From NCBI RefSeq assembly GCF_003952505.1, contig NZ_CP034450.1, positions 434,001-498,000 of the forward strand: DNA of 64,000 bases, in the 5' to 3' direction. Positions 1 to 8,432 of this stretch are shown here, piece by piece (positions within the stretch are counted from its first letter, which is position 1; every line of letters starts with the position of its first letter). This DNA is from Mesorhizobium sp. M4B.F.Ca.ET.058.02.1.1 (GTDB lineage Bacteria > Pseudomonadota > Alphaproteobacteria > Rhizobiales > Rhizobiaceae). The translations under genes were made by a program, and so were the position numbers. Below the pieces are notes generated by a model, which saw nothing but the letters and a program-made list of their open reading frames with translations, did not search any database and was not told the DNA's origin.

Positions 1-915
1 AGCCGCCTCGAGGACAACGGCATTCGCCTCTCGGAAGCGACGGCCGCCGATTTCTTCGCGCTGCTCAAACCGCGCGTCATGGCGCTTGCCGTCTTCACTG
101 CTTTCGTCGGCTTGATGGTGGCGCCCGGCGTGATGAACCCGGTCATCGCCGTGATCGCGATCGCGGCGATCGCCATCGGGGCAGGTGCGGCCGGTGCGCT
201 CAACATGTGGTACGACGCCGATATCGATGCGTTGATGACGCGTACGTCGAAGCGGCCGGTGCCTTCGGGCCGCGTCACGCCGGGCGAAGCGCTCGGCTTT
301 GGCCTGGTGCTTTCGGCGCTCTCAGTGATGACGCTGGGCGTGCTGGTTGGCTGGCTCGCGGCGTCGCTGCTTGCCTTCACCATCTTCTTTTACGTCGTGA
401 TCTACACGATGTGGCTGAAGCGTTCGACGCCGCAGAACATCGTCATCGGCGGTGCGGCGGGCGCGCTTCCTCCGGTCATCGGCTGGGCGGCCGCCACCGG
501 TGCCGTCGGTGTCGAAAGCCTCATCCTGTTCCTGATCATCTTCCTGTGGACGCCGCCGCATTTCTGGGCGCTGGCCTTGTTCAAGGTCGGCGACTACGCC
601 GCCGCCGGTATTCCGATGATGCCGAACGTGGCGGGCGAGGCTTCAACGCGCAGACAGATCTTCGCCTACGCGCTCATCCTGGCGCCGATCGGGGTGCTGC
701 CCTGGCCTTTCGGATTCGCCAGCGGATTCTACGGGGTCGTCGCAGCGGCGCTGGGTATCGGTTTCATCTGGCGTGCCTGGAAGGTGCTGGCCGCTCGCGA
801 CAATGAGATGACGCCGGCAAAGGCGCTGTTTGCTTTTTCGATCGCTTATCTCTTCGCGATTTTCGCCACGCTGCTCTGCGACAGGATCGTTTCGCGCGTG
901 GTCGCCTCACTCTGA
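1..915 (+). CDS. ctaB: Protoheme IX farnesyltransferase (heme O synthase), 5' end missing
   Basis: This UbiA-family membrane prenyltransferase adds a farnesyl group to heme B to make heme O, the precursor of heme A for aa3 oxidases. The frame is open from base 1, so the gene starts left of the window; the visible part opens with the family's usual [10 protein letters not shown] stretch. The Asp-rich site NMWYDADID is near visible residues 68-76 and the second motif [12 protein letters not shown] follows. About 304 residues are visible, so only a short N-terminus is missing. Many hydrophobic segments fit a polytopic inner-membrane enzyme. No ctaG or ctaE follows on this strand, unlike the common alphaproteobacterial cta cluster, so this may be a second copy; that is inference. 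Confidence 0.95.
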   Translation, partial: SRLEDNGIRLSEATAADFFALLKPRVMALAVFTAFVGLMVAPGVMNPVIAVIAIAAIAIGAGAAGALNMWYDADIDALMTRTSKRPVPSGRVTPGEALGFGLVLSALSVMTLGVLVGWLAASLLAFTIFFYVVIYTMWLKRSTPQNIVIGGAAGALPPVIGWAAATGAVGVESLILFLIIFLWTPPHFWALALFKVGDYAAAGIPMMPNVAGEASTRRQIFAYALILAPIGVLPWPFGFASGFYGVVAAALGIGFIWRAWKVLAARDNEMTPAKALFAFSIAYLFAIFATLLCDRIVSRVVASL

Positions 916-984
916 TCCCGATGGGCATGAGCCAGGTTCGCAGCCGCAGCCCGCGGGCCGCCTAGAACCTTGCTTCCAAAGCCA

Positions 985-1065
985 TCACGCCGGCAGCGCA
1001 AAGAATCCGAGCAGCAGCAGAATGAGTATCCCAAGGCCGAGTATGAGAAGCGTCCGAGTGTCCAT
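985..1065 (-). CDS. Possible 26-residue single-span membrane peptide
   Basis: A short reading frame starts MDTRTLLILG and is almost entirely hydrophobic, ending in FFALPA. A purine-rich stretch (GAAGGTGAAGG) sits just upstream of the ATG and could be a ribosome binding site. It lies in the 366-bp stretch between ctaB and the DUF2189 gene, which otherwise shows nothing. Tiny one-helix proteins of this type occur in rhizobia, but I cannot assign a family, and a chance frame is possible. Confidence 0.3.
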   Translation of the reverse strand: MDTRTLLILGLGILILLLLGFFALPA

Positions 1066-1281
1066 GACCTTCACCTTCGACCTGCAGGAGAATAGCGAAA
1101 AAAGGATCTTCGAGCCAGCCTGTGCTTGGGCCCACCCGGATCCCTTGCCGACAAAGGGCGACAAGTCCCGCGCAAAAGTGTATGGTGTTTGTGGTGCAGG
1201 TTGCGGTTTGCGTGACCAATCACGCAGAACGATAGCACCATGAAACCGCGACCGCGCCGGACCTGATCTGGAGGAATGGTC

Positions 1282-2100
1282 ATGGCGAGCTTTCACGTTA
1301 TTGCAGGTGCCAGCGAAACGCTGGAGCATACGAGAATTCGAAAAATCGGCGTTTCCGATCTTTTCGACGCGCTCAGACGCGGCGTCGACGATTTTATGGT
1401 CAAGCCCTCGCATATCGTGTTTCTCTGCCTGATCTATCCGCTGGTCGGCGTGGTTCTCGCCGCCTGGACATCGGGCGCCAACGCGTTGCCGTTGCTGTTT
1501 CCGCTGGTCTCCGGCTTCGCGCTGCTCGGCCCGTTCGCCGCGATCGGCCTCTACGAAATCAGCCGCCGGCGGGAGGCCGGTCTCGATGCCTCCTGGAGCC
1601 ATGCCTTCGAGGTCAAGAACTCGCCCGCCTTGCCGTCGATCGCGGCGGTCGGAATCATGCTGTTTGCGATCTTCATCGCCTGGCTTCTGACCGCCCAGGC
1701 ATTCTACGTGCATCTCTTCGGCCCGACGCCGCCGGCATCGCTGTCCGGCTTCATCAACGAAATATTCGCCACCGGGCGCGGCTGGACGCTGATCGTGCTC
1801 GGCCATGCCATCGGCTTCGTCTTTGCCGTGGTGGTGCTGTGCACCACGGTCGTCGCCTTCCCGCTGCTGCTCGATCGTGATGTCGGCGCGTACGAGGCGA
1901 TCCACACCTCGGTGCGCGTGGTGATGGCGAACCCGATCGTGATGGCGGTCTGGGGGTTGATCGTCGCCGTTGCGCTGATCATCGGATCGATCCCGGTCTT
2001 CGCCGGCCTGGCGGTGGTGCTGCCGATTCTCGGCCACGCCACCTGGCACGTCTATCGCAAGGTCGTGGAACCGCCACCTTCGGTCAAACCGGCAGGTTGA
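1282..2100 (+). CDS. DUF2189-family integral membrane protein
   Basis: The protein of about 272 residues has a short cytoplasmic N-terminus (KIGVSDLFDALRRGVDDF) followed by about six hydrophobic segments, the pattern of the DUF2189 family of predicted inner-membrane proteins. Its function is unknown. An in-frame ATG at 1276 lies only one base after the GGAGG at 1270-1274, whereas the ATG at 1282 has normal spacing, so 1282 is chosen. A strong hairpin follows the stop. In some alphaproteobacteria such genes lie near cytochrome oxidase loci, as here, but no functional link is shown. Confidence 0.85.
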   Translation: MASFHVIAGASETLEHTRIRKIGVSDLFDALRRGVDDFMVKPSHIVFLCLIYPLVGVVLAAWTSGANALPLLFPLVSGFALLGPFAAIGLYEISRRREAGLDASWSHAFEVKNSPALPSIAAVGIMLFAIFIAWLLTAQAFYVHLFGPTPPASLSGFINEIFATGRGWTLIVLGHAIGFVFAVVVLCTTVVAFPLLLDRDVGAYEAIHTSVRVVMANPIVMAVWGLIVAVALIIGSIPVFAGLAVVLPILGHATWHVYRKVVEPPPSVKPAG

Positions 2101-2108
2101 GATTTGGG

Positions 2109-2129
2109 GCCGCGCCGTTTCGGCGCGGC
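2109..2129 (+). terminator. Hairpin after the DUF2189 gene
   Basis: A perfect 9-bp stem (GCCGCGCCG with CGGCGCGGC) and a TTT loop begins 8 bases after the stop codon. No long T tract follows, so it is terminator-like rather than a textbook intrinsic terminator. Confidence 0.5.
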
Positions 2130-2233
2130 TTAAAGCGCGTCGCGTCTGAACGGATTCAGGCGACGCGCTTTAAGCTTTTGTCTTTGTGCATGTCGTTGTC
2201 CCAAAACCGCTGCACACTTTTGGGTGACATGCA
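2130..2233. repeat. Composite palindromic intergenic repeat of rhizobial type
   Basis: Two adjoining palindromes fill the gap between two convergent genes. The first (2130-2173) has 14-base arms TTAAAGCGCGTCGC and GCGACGCGCTTTAA, with inner CTGAA/TTCAG pairing. The second (2187-2233) has TGCATGTC/GACATGCA ends and an inner CCCAAAA/TTTTGGG stem. A diverged copy of the second part lies at 41660-41696 before thrS. I recognise this as the kind of short mobile intergenic palindrome found many times in Mesorhizobium chromosomes. It may also end transcription from both sides. Confidence 0.65.
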
Positions 2234-2244
2234 TTTAGCTAGCT

Positions 2245-2718
2245 TCAGTAGGCCGGATGGCTGAAGCGGGCCTGGCGCGCATCCGTTGTCAGGTTACGAA
2301 AGTCCTTGCCGCTGACATGAACGAGCGTCCTGTGGTCGCCGCCTTCGAAATAGATGTCGTCGGCGTTGCCAAGGCTTTCGTCGAGGATCACCGGCACGTC
2401 ATAGGCGGCTCCGATCGGTGGCACCGCGCCGATGTCGCAATCGCCGAAGAGCGAGACCACCTCGTCCTCGGAAGCAAGCCCGAGACGCTTATCCATGATG
2501 CTTTGCAACGTGCCGAGCTCGATCCTGTGCGTGCTCGGGACCACGGCCAGCGCATAACCGAGCTCGTGGTGGACGACCACCGATTTGGCCATGATGCTGC
2601 CGGGCACATGCGCGGCGATGGCGGACTGCCGGCTGGTGGACGTGCGGTGATGCTCGACGGTGTCATAGGAAACGCCCTTGCCGTCGATGAAATGCTTCAG
2701 TTTGTTCGCGATCGTCAT
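2245..2718 (-). CDS. YbaK/ProX-type aminoacyl-tRNA deacylase domain protein
   Basis: The protein of 157 residues is a stand-alone YbaK/EbsC domain, related to the editing domain of prolyl-tRNA synthetase. Such proteins hydrolyse mischarged aminoacyl-tRNAs in trans. Typical features are the early AKSVVVHHELGYALAV strand region (the usual lysine after AK is Ser-Val here), the GAVPPIG turn and the VILDESL strand. A GGGGAG ribosome binding site precedes the ATG. It is cytosolic and stands alone on this strand, downstream of the oxidase operon. Its exact tRNA specificity cannot be read from the sequence. Confidence 0.8.
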   Translation of the reverse strand: MTIANKLKHFIDGKGVSYDTVEHHRTSTSRQSAIAAHVPGSIMAKSVVVHHELGYALAVVPSTHRIELGTLQSIMDKRLGLASEDEVVSLFGDCDIGAVPPIGAAYDVPVILDESLGNADDIYFEGGDHRTLVHVSGKDFRNLTTDARQARFSHPAY

Positions 2719-2852
2719 TTTGGCTCCCCTTGCTTCAGGTTGTGATGCAATTGGAACGACGGCTGTCTTCGACCGTCTCCGATACCGACAAAGATGGCTC
2801 AGCCATCCATTGTTTCAAGGCGAGGCGACCGTCCAGCAACTCCGGCTGTGCG

Positions 2853-3251
2853 TCAGGGTCCGGCACCGAAAAACGTTACACGGGTGAAAAGCGTGTAGTC
2901 GGACTCGAAGACCATCATCATCGTGAACACCAGCACCAATATCGGCGGCAGGATGATCGCATAGGCGAGCGCCAGCCTTTCCCAGGCCATGTGCATGAAG
3001 ACGGCGACGATCAGCCCGGCCTTGAGCATCATGAAGATCAGGATCAGCGACCATCTGAGATAGCCGTGCAGCCCGAAATAGTCGACCAAGTAGGAGCAGG
3101 TGCTGAGGATGAACAGCCACACCCAGACCACCAGGTAGAGCTTGATCGGATGCTCCTGATGCGCCTCGGCCACGGCGACCGTCGCAGCGTCATGCGCGTG
3201 GTCGGCGTGCAGTGCGTGTTGCCCGAGACCGTTTGCGGTTGCTTCAGCCAT
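2853..3251 (-). CDS. Cytochrome c oxidase subunit IV-like protein
   Basis: This 132-residue protein has a His-rich N-terminal tail (residues 12-35) and three hydrophobic helices, including LYLVVWVWLFILSTCSYLV and a central KAGLIVAVFMHMAWE segment. That matches the prokaryotic subunit IV family of heme-copper oxidases (COX4_pro type), a small accessory subunit that helps stabilise the copper site in related enzymes. It is the last gene of the leftward oxidase operon, 26 bp after the second subunit III gene, which supports the assignment. Confidence 0.85.
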   Translation of the reverse strand: MAEATANGLGQHALHADHAHDAATVAVAEAHQEHPIKLYLVVWVWLFILSTCSYLVDYFGLHGYLRWSLILIFMMLKAGLIVAVFMHMAWERLALAYAIILPPILVLVFTMMMVFESDYTLFTRVTFFGAGP

Positions 3252-3277
3252 AGCTTCCTCTCAACAAAGCCTGCTTC

Positions 3278-4000
3278 TCACCAAAGATAGAAGAAGGCGA
3301 AAATGAACACCCAGACCAGGTCGACGAAGTGCCAGTAGAGGCCCATGATCTCGACATTCTCGTAGCGGCCCCTGCGGCTTGTGAAGAAGCCGGGCCGCCC
3401 GATGTCGTAGTCGCCGCGCCAGACCTTGCGCGCCGTGATGATCAGGAAGATCACGCCGATCGTGACGTGGGTGCCGTGGAAGCCGGTGATCATGAAGAAC
3501 GAGGAGCCGAATTGCGCGGCGCCCCAGGGATTGCCCCAGGGCCGTACCCCTTCGGTGATCAGCTTGGTCCACTCGAAGGCCTGCATGCCGACGAAGGTGG
3601 CGCCAAGCGCGGCGGTCAACAGCATCAGGATCGCGGTCTTGCGGCGGTCGCGGCGGTAGCCGAAATTGACCGCCATGGCCATCGTGCCGCTGCTCGAGAT
3701 CAGTACGAAGGTCATGATGGCGATCAGGATCAGCGGAATCTCCTGGCCGCCGATGCGCAGCGCGAAGACCTCGCTCGGATTGGGCCATGGCACGCGCGTC
3801 GACATGCGCGCCGTCATGTAGGAGAGCAGGAAGCAGCCGAAGATGAAGGTGTCGCTGAGCAGGAAGATCCACATCATGGCCTTGCCCCAGGACACGTTCT
3901 TGAACGCGCGCTGGTCCGAGGCCCAGTCAGCGGCAATGCCTTGCCAGCCGGAAGGCCTTGGCTCCGTTTGGCCGCTATGCACCAGTGTCGTCTCAGCCAT
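3278..4000 (-). CDS. coxC: Heme-copper oxidase subunit III (second copy in operon)
   Basis: This 240-residue protein has about five membrane helices and family motifs SWGKAMMWIFLLSDTFIF, QAFEWTKLI, GFHGTHVTIG and YWHFVDLVWVFIF. Subunit III binds lipid and supports the proton-pumping core of cytochrome c oxidase in the inner membrane. It follows another subunit III gene by only 10 bp. Tandem subunit III genes are known from the coxMNOP oxidase of Bradyrhizobium, where coxO and coxP both encode subunit III homologues; this gene would match coxP by position. Its length is that of the shorter bacterial subunit III proteins. Confidence 0.9.
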   Translation of the reverse strand: MAETTLVHSGQTEPRPSGWQGIAADWASDQRAFKNVSWGKAMMWIFLLSDTFIFGCFLLSYMTARMSTRVPWPNPSEVFALRIGGQEIPLILIAIMTFVLISSSGTMAMAVNFGYRRDRRKTAILMLLTAALGATFVGMQAFEWTKLITEGVRPWGNPWGAAQFGSSFFMITGFHGTHVTIGVIFLIITARKVWRGDYDIGRPGFFTSRRGRYENVEIMGLYWHFVDLVWVFIFAFFYLW

Positions 4001-4010
4001 CGCCTGCCTC

Positions 4011-4715
4011 CTAGGTCAGCAGCTGCCGGCAAATGTCGATGAACGTCGCGGCCCAGCCGGCCAGAAGGGCGAAGATGCAGAGCCAGACGAAAAGCAGGAA
4101 ATGCCAGTACATGGCGCAGAGCTCGACGCCGAGGCGCAGCCGCTCCGGCCGAGCGCCGTTCCAGGCGCTAGCGCTCGTCCTGCCAAGGCCGATCAGACCC
4201 CCCAGTATGTGCAGGCCGTGCATGCCGGTGATCAGATAGAAAAAGCTGTTGGCCGGGTTGGCGGCGAGAAGATAGCCATCCTCGGTCAGTTGCCGCCACG
4301 CCACGAGCTGCCCGATGAGGAAGCCAAGCGCTGTTACCCCGGCCGTGACAAGACCCAGCCGGACATTGTCGACCTGGCATTTGCGCGCGGCGGCGACGGC
4401 GCATTGCAGCGCGATGCTGCTCAGCACCAGCACGCCGGTGTTCAGCCAGAGGAGGCGCGGCAGTGGCAGCGGCCGCCAATCCGACAGGCCCATGCGCATG
4501 AAATAGGCGCTGGTGAACAGCGAGAACAGGCAGCCGACGACGGCGAGGAAGACGCCGAGGCCGATCTTGGCGGTGGGCAGGGCCGACCGGTCGAGGTCGA
4601 CGAAATCCCCTGCCAGGCCTTGTTCCAACCATGGTTTCGCCGTCAGCCGCTGGTGCGAGAGCCACCAGCCGGCGAAACCGGCGATCACAGCCAGGAAGAC
4701 CAGGATGACGCTCAT
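4011..4715 (-). CDS. Heme-copper oxidase subunit III homologue (first copy in operon)
   Basis: This 234-residue membrane protein carries the subunit III signatures GMHGLHILGG and YWHFLLFVWLCIFALL near its C-terminus. It opens with a hydrophobic helix and an 'LTAKPWLEQG' loop not seen in its neighbour, so the two copies are clearly diverged rather than recently duplicated. Its ATG overlaps the stop codon of the subunit I gene by 4 bases, implying translational coupling. By position it corresponds to coxO in the coxMNOP-type arrangement. Why two subunit III proteins are needed is not known. Confidence 0.85.
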   Translation of the reverse strand: MSVILVFLAVIAGFAGWWLSHQRLTAKPWLEQGLAGDFVDLDRSALPTAKIGLGVFLAVVGCLFSLFTSAYFMRMGLSDWRPLPLPRLLWLNTGVLVLSSIALQCAVAAARKCQVDNVRLGLVTAGVTALGFLIGQLVAWRQLTEDGYLLAANPANSFFYLITGMHGLHILGGLIGLGRTSASAWNGARPERLRLGVELCAMYWHFLLFVWLCIFALLAGWAATFIDICRQLLT

Positions 4716-6481
4716 GCCGGCTCCTTGGAGAGGCCGAAATTGCCCGGCACGTTCTGCGGAATGAAGTCCTCCTTGGCGCCCGGCACGCTGTAGTCATAGG
4801 CCCAGCGATAGACAATCGGCAGCTCCTTGCCGAAATTGCCATGGGTCGGCGGGGTCTCCGGCGTCTGCCATTCCAGCGTCGTCGCCCGCCAAGGATTGCC
4901 GCCGGCCTCGCGGCCATTGCGGATGCTCCAGATCAGGTTGAACAGGAACACCATCTGGGCGAAGCCGACTATGAAGGCCATGATCGAGATGAACGAGTTC
5001 AGATGATGGGCCGACTCCGTCATTATCGTCATATCGGTCAGCTCCGCGTAGCGCCGCGGAATGCCGATCAGGCCAAGATAGTGCATGGGGAAGAAGATCA
5101 GATAGGCGCCAAGGAAGGTCACCCAGAAATGGAAGCGGCCGAGTGTCTCGTCGAGCATGCGGCCGGTGACTTTCGGGTACCAATGGTAGATCGCGCCCAG
5201 GATCACTAGGATCGGCGCGACGCCCATGACCATGTGGAAATGGGCGACGACGAACATCGTGTCCGACAGCGGTACGTCGACGACGACATTGCCGAGGAAC
5301 AGCCCGGTCAGCCCGCCATTGACGAAGGTGACGATGAAGGCGAGCGCGAACAGCATCGGTATGGTGAGATGGATGTCGCCGCGCCACAGCGTCAGCACCC
5401 AGTTATAGACCTTGATGGCGGTCGGAACGGCGATGATCAGCGTGGTGGTGGCGAAGAAGAAACCGAAATAGGGGTGCATGCCGCTGACATACATGTGGTG
5501 CGCCCAGACCACAAAGCTCAGCGCACCGATGCCGACGATGGCCCAGACCATCATCCGGTAGCCAAAAATGTTCTTGCGCGCATGGGTGCTGATGAGGTCG
5601 GAGACGATGCCGAAGGCCGGCAGCGCGACGATGTAAACCTCGGGGTGGCCGAAGAACCAGAACAGATGCTGGAACAGGATCGGGCTGCCGCCATTGTGCT
5701 GCAGTTGTTCGCCCATCTCGACGATCGCCGGCATGAAGAAGGAGGTGCCGAGCACGCGGTCGAGCAGCATCATCACGCAAGCGACGAAAAGCGCGGGAAA
5801 GGCGAGCAGCGCCATCACGGTGGCGGTGAAGATGCCCCAGACGGTGAGCGGCAGCCGCATCATCGTCATGCCGCGGGTGCGCGCCTGCAGCACGGTCACG
5901 ACATAGTTCAGGCCGCCCATGGTGAAGCCGATGATGAACAGGATAAGTGAGGAGAGCATCAGGATGATGCCCCAGTCCTGGCCGCCGGGCGTGCCGGTCA
6001 TGATGGCCTGCGGCGGGTACAGCGTCCAGCCGGCGCCGGTCGGTCCGCCGGGCGCGAAGAAGCTCGACACCAGGACCAGCACGGCGAGCAGGTAGATCCA
6101 GTAGCTCAGCATGTTGACATAGGGAAACACCATGTCGCGCGCGCCGACCATAAGCGGGATCAGGTAATTGCCGAAGCCCCCTAGGAAGAGCGCGGTGAGC
6201 AGGTAGATCACCATGATCATGCCGTGCATGGTGATGAACTGGTAATAGGCCTCGGGGGTGATGAAGTCGAACGTGCCGGGGAAGCCAAGCTGCAGCCGCA
6301 TCAGCCAGGACAGCATCAGCGCCACGAAGCCGATCGCCGTCGCCGTCGCCGAATACTGGATGGCGATGACCTTGGCGTCCTGCGAGAAGACGTATTTCGT
6401 CCACCAGCTGTGCGGATGGTAAAGTTCCATTTCCGCGACTTCGGCCGGCGGTACGGCATCTGCAGGCGTGATATCGACCAT
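4712..6481 (-). CDS. coxA: Cytochrome c oxidase subunit I
   Basis: This 589-residue, 12-helix catalytic subunit reduces oxygen and pumps protons. Ligands are all present: heme a His86 and His416, heme a3 His414, and Cu(B) His279, His328 and His329 with cross-link Tyr283. Proton-path residues Asp116 (GARDMVFP), Glu281 (GHPEVY) and Lys357 (PTAIK) are also kept, which makes it an A1-type pump. It follows subunit II by 21 bp and overlaps the next gene by 4 bp. With two subunit III genes downstream, the operon looks like an alternative aa3-type oxidase rather than the main ctaCDE enzyme. Confidence 0.97.
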   Translation of the reverse strand: MVDITPADAVPPAEVAEMELYHPHSWWTKYVFSQDAKVIAIQYSATATAIGFVALMLSWLMRLQLGFPGTFDFITPEAYYQFITMHGMIMVIYLLTALFLGGFGNYLIPLMVGARDMVFPYVNMLSYWIYLLAVLVLVSSFFAPGGPTGAGWTLYPPQAIMTGTPGGQDWGIILMLSSLILFIIGFTMGGLNYVVTVLQARTRGMTMMRLPLTVWGIFTATVMALLAFPALFVACVMMLLDRVLGTSFFMPAIVEMGEQLQHNGGSPILFQHLFWFFGHPEVYIVALPAFGIVSDLISTHARKNIFGYRMMVWAIVGIGALSFVVWAHHMYVSGMHPYFGFFFATTTLIIAVPTAIKVYNWVLTLWRGDIHLTIPMLFALAFIVTFVNGGLTGLFLGNVVVDVPLSDTMFVVAHFHMVMGVAPILVILGAIYHWYPKVTGRMLDETLGRFHFWVTFLGAYLIFFPMHYLGLIGIPRRYAELTDMTIMTESAHHLNSFISIMAFIVGFAQMVFLFNLIWSIRNGREAGGNPWRATTLEWQTPETPPTHGNFGKELPIVYRWAYDYSVPGAKEDFIPQNVPGNFGLSKEPA

Positions 6482-6502
6482 GGCGGCACCTCCGTGCCCT
6501 GT

Positions 6503-7375
6503 TCAGCGTGCCTCGACAGTTTCGAGTTTTGCCGCAACGTCCAGACCAGACGCCGTCGCCTGGTCGGCCGAGCCCGTCTTCTGGGGCGCCGACAGTTGCG
6601 CGAAAGTCTGCTGCTGGCCTAGCCAGGCCAGGTAGTCCTGTTCGGTATCGACCATGACCACGCCATGCATCAGCGGGTGACCCTGGCCGCAGAGTTCCGC
6701 GCACAGGACCTGGAAGGTTCCGGTCCTGGTCGGGGTGAACCAGAAATAGGTGACTGAGCCCGGGATCATGTCCATCTTGGCGCGGAATTCCGGGATGTAG
6801 AAATCGTGCAGCACGTCGACCGAGCGCAGCACCATCTTGACCGGCTTGCCGATCGGCAGGTGCAGATCGGCCGCCTCGACCACGACATCGTCCTGGCCGT
6901 TGGGATCGCCGGGGATGACGCCGAGCGGATTTTCAGCCGTTATGTCGCGAGTGTCAGAGGTGCCGAGCTTGCCGTCCTTGCCGGGCAAGCGGAAGCTCCA
7001 TTGCCATTGCTGGCCGATGACTTCGACCTCGGTCGCGTCGCTCGGGACAGTGACGAAGCGGCTCCAGACGAACAGGCCGGGCACCAGAAGGGCGGTAACA
7101 CCCACTCCCGTGACGACCGTCAGCCACCATTCGAGGCGCTTGTTCTCCGGTTCATAGGCGGCGCGGTTGCCTTCCCGGTGGCGGAAGCGGAACACGCAAT
7201 AGGCCATGAAAAGCACCACGGCGGCGAAGACGACGCCGGTGATCCAGAAGGTTATGATGATGGTGTTGTCGATATAGTCCCAGTTCGAGGCAATCGGCGT
7301 CCACCACCATGGGCTCAGGAAGTGAAACACCACAGAGCCCACAACAACCAAAACGAGTACAAGCGCAATGGCCAT
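6503..7375 (-). CDS. coxB: Cytochrome c oxidase subunit II
   Basis: This 290-residue protein has two N-terminal helices and a periplasmic cupredoxin domain carrying the Cu(A) centre. Ligands His190, Cys225, Glu227, Cys229, His233 and Met236 have exactly the classical spacing. The electron-entry motif GQQWQWSF is at 121-128. There is no C-terminal cytochrome c domain, so electrons come from a separate cytochrome c. The frame is open to 7516, but the start at 7375 is preceded by GGGAGG at good spacing and begins directly with the first helix. It is the first gene of the oxidase operon. Confidence 0.95.
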   Translation of the reverse strand: MAIALVLVLVVVGSVVFHFLSPWWWTPIASNWDYIDNTIIITFWITGVVFAAVVLFMAYCVFRFRHREGNRAAYEPENKRLEWWLTVVTGVGVTALLVPGLFVWSRFVTVPSDATEVEVIGQQWQWSFRLPGKDGKLGTSDTRDITAENPLGVIPGDPNGQDDVVVEAADLHLPIGKPVKMVLRSVDVLHDFYIPEFRAKMDMIPGSVTYFWFTPTRTGTFQVLCAELCGQGHPLMHGVVMVDTEQDYLAWLGQQQTFAQLSAPQKTGSADQATASGLDVAAKLETVEAR

Positions 7376-7528
7376 GTCCCGTCCTCCCGGCATTCGAGGG
7401 GGCGCGAAGCCGTCCCGGTGAATGCCGCTGGCATCATAGCGTGATTTGCGGTTGAAATTCCAGAGCCGACTATGCGTGGGATGTACATGTGGACAAACTG
7501 GCGCGTCTGCAGTCACGGAGCCTCGTTT

Positions 7529-8308
7529 TCAGGTCGGACTGGATCGCGCGATGATCCAATCGGCGGCCGCCGCGAGATCGGCGACGGTCGCGGTCGGCGG
7601 CGGATCGAAGCGCTTCTCGTCGCCGCGGCGATATTTGCCGGTGCGCACCAGCAAGGCGCCCGAAAGCCCCGCGCGGAGCGCGCCGGCTATGTCGGCCTCG
7701 GCGTCGTCGCCAACCATGATCGCCTGTTCCGGCGGACAATTCATCGAGGCCAGCGCCGAGAGAAAGAATGCCGGTGACGGCTTGCCGAGAACGGTCGCGC
7801 GTTTCAGCGAGGCAAACTCCAGTGCGGCGACAAATGGCCCGGCATCGAGGCTGAGCGCGCCATCGGCATCGCGAAATGTCCGGTTAGTGGCGAGAGCCAG
7901 CAATTCGGCCCCCGCGACCAGTTCGCGGAACGCGTCGTTCAACACCGCGTAAGTCAATGCGTCGCCAGCGTCGCCGACGATGACGGCGCGCTTGTCGCGG
8001 GCCGGCAATTCGCCGAAATCCGGTTCGAGGCCGGGGTGGACCAGCAGATATGGCGCGCGGCCGTTGCGCAGCAGCCATTCGCGCGCGGCCTGCGCCGGGG
8101 TGAAGACATCGGCCTTGGCGGCGGTGAGGCCCATCGCCCCCAGATGGTCGAGAACCTTCTTTTTCGACGAGCGCGTGGTGTTGCTGACGAAGCGTATGGA
8201 AAAACCGGCCTGGCGCAGACGCGCGACGGCGTCGACCCCGCCCGATATGGCAGTCGCGCCATCATAGATGACGCCTGCGAGGTCCAGCAGCACGCCCCTT
8301 GTCATCAC
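7529..8308 (-). CDS. HAD-superfamily subfamily IIA phosphatase, LHPP-like
   Basis: The 259-residue cytosolic protein has HAD motif I as DLAGVIYDG at residues 9-17 (nucleophile Asp9), motif II in FVSNTTRSS, the lysine in GKPSPAFF and motif IV GDDAEADIAGA. The second Asp of motif I is replaced by Ala, as Ser or Ala is usual in the LHPP-like branch, which acts on phospholysine, phosphohistidine or pyrophosphate. The real substrate is unknown. It ends 154 bp upstream of the oxidase operon start on the same strand and may or may not be co-transcribed. Confidence 0.8.
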   Translation of the reverse strand: MMTRGVLLDLAGVIYDGATAISGGVDAVARLRQAGFSIRFVSNTTRSSKKKVLDHLGAMGLTAAKADVFTPAQAAREWLLRNGRAPYLLVHPGLEPDFGELPARDKRAVIVGDAGDALTYAVLNDAFRELVAGAELLALATNRTFRDADGALSLDAGPFVAALEFASLKRATVLGKPSPAFFLSALASMNCPPEQAIMVGDDAEADIAGALRAGLSGALLVRTGKYRRGDEKRFDPPPTATVADLAAAADWIIARSSPT

Positions 8309-8432
8309 CCCAGCATGACGAGGAGCGCGCCATGCGTCAAATGCGAAAGGGATCAGATTGCGGCAAGTAGCTATGCTACCTATGCTTTCGTCGGGCCAAG
8401 TCGCCGGCGTGGGGCAGAGATCGACACCGAAC

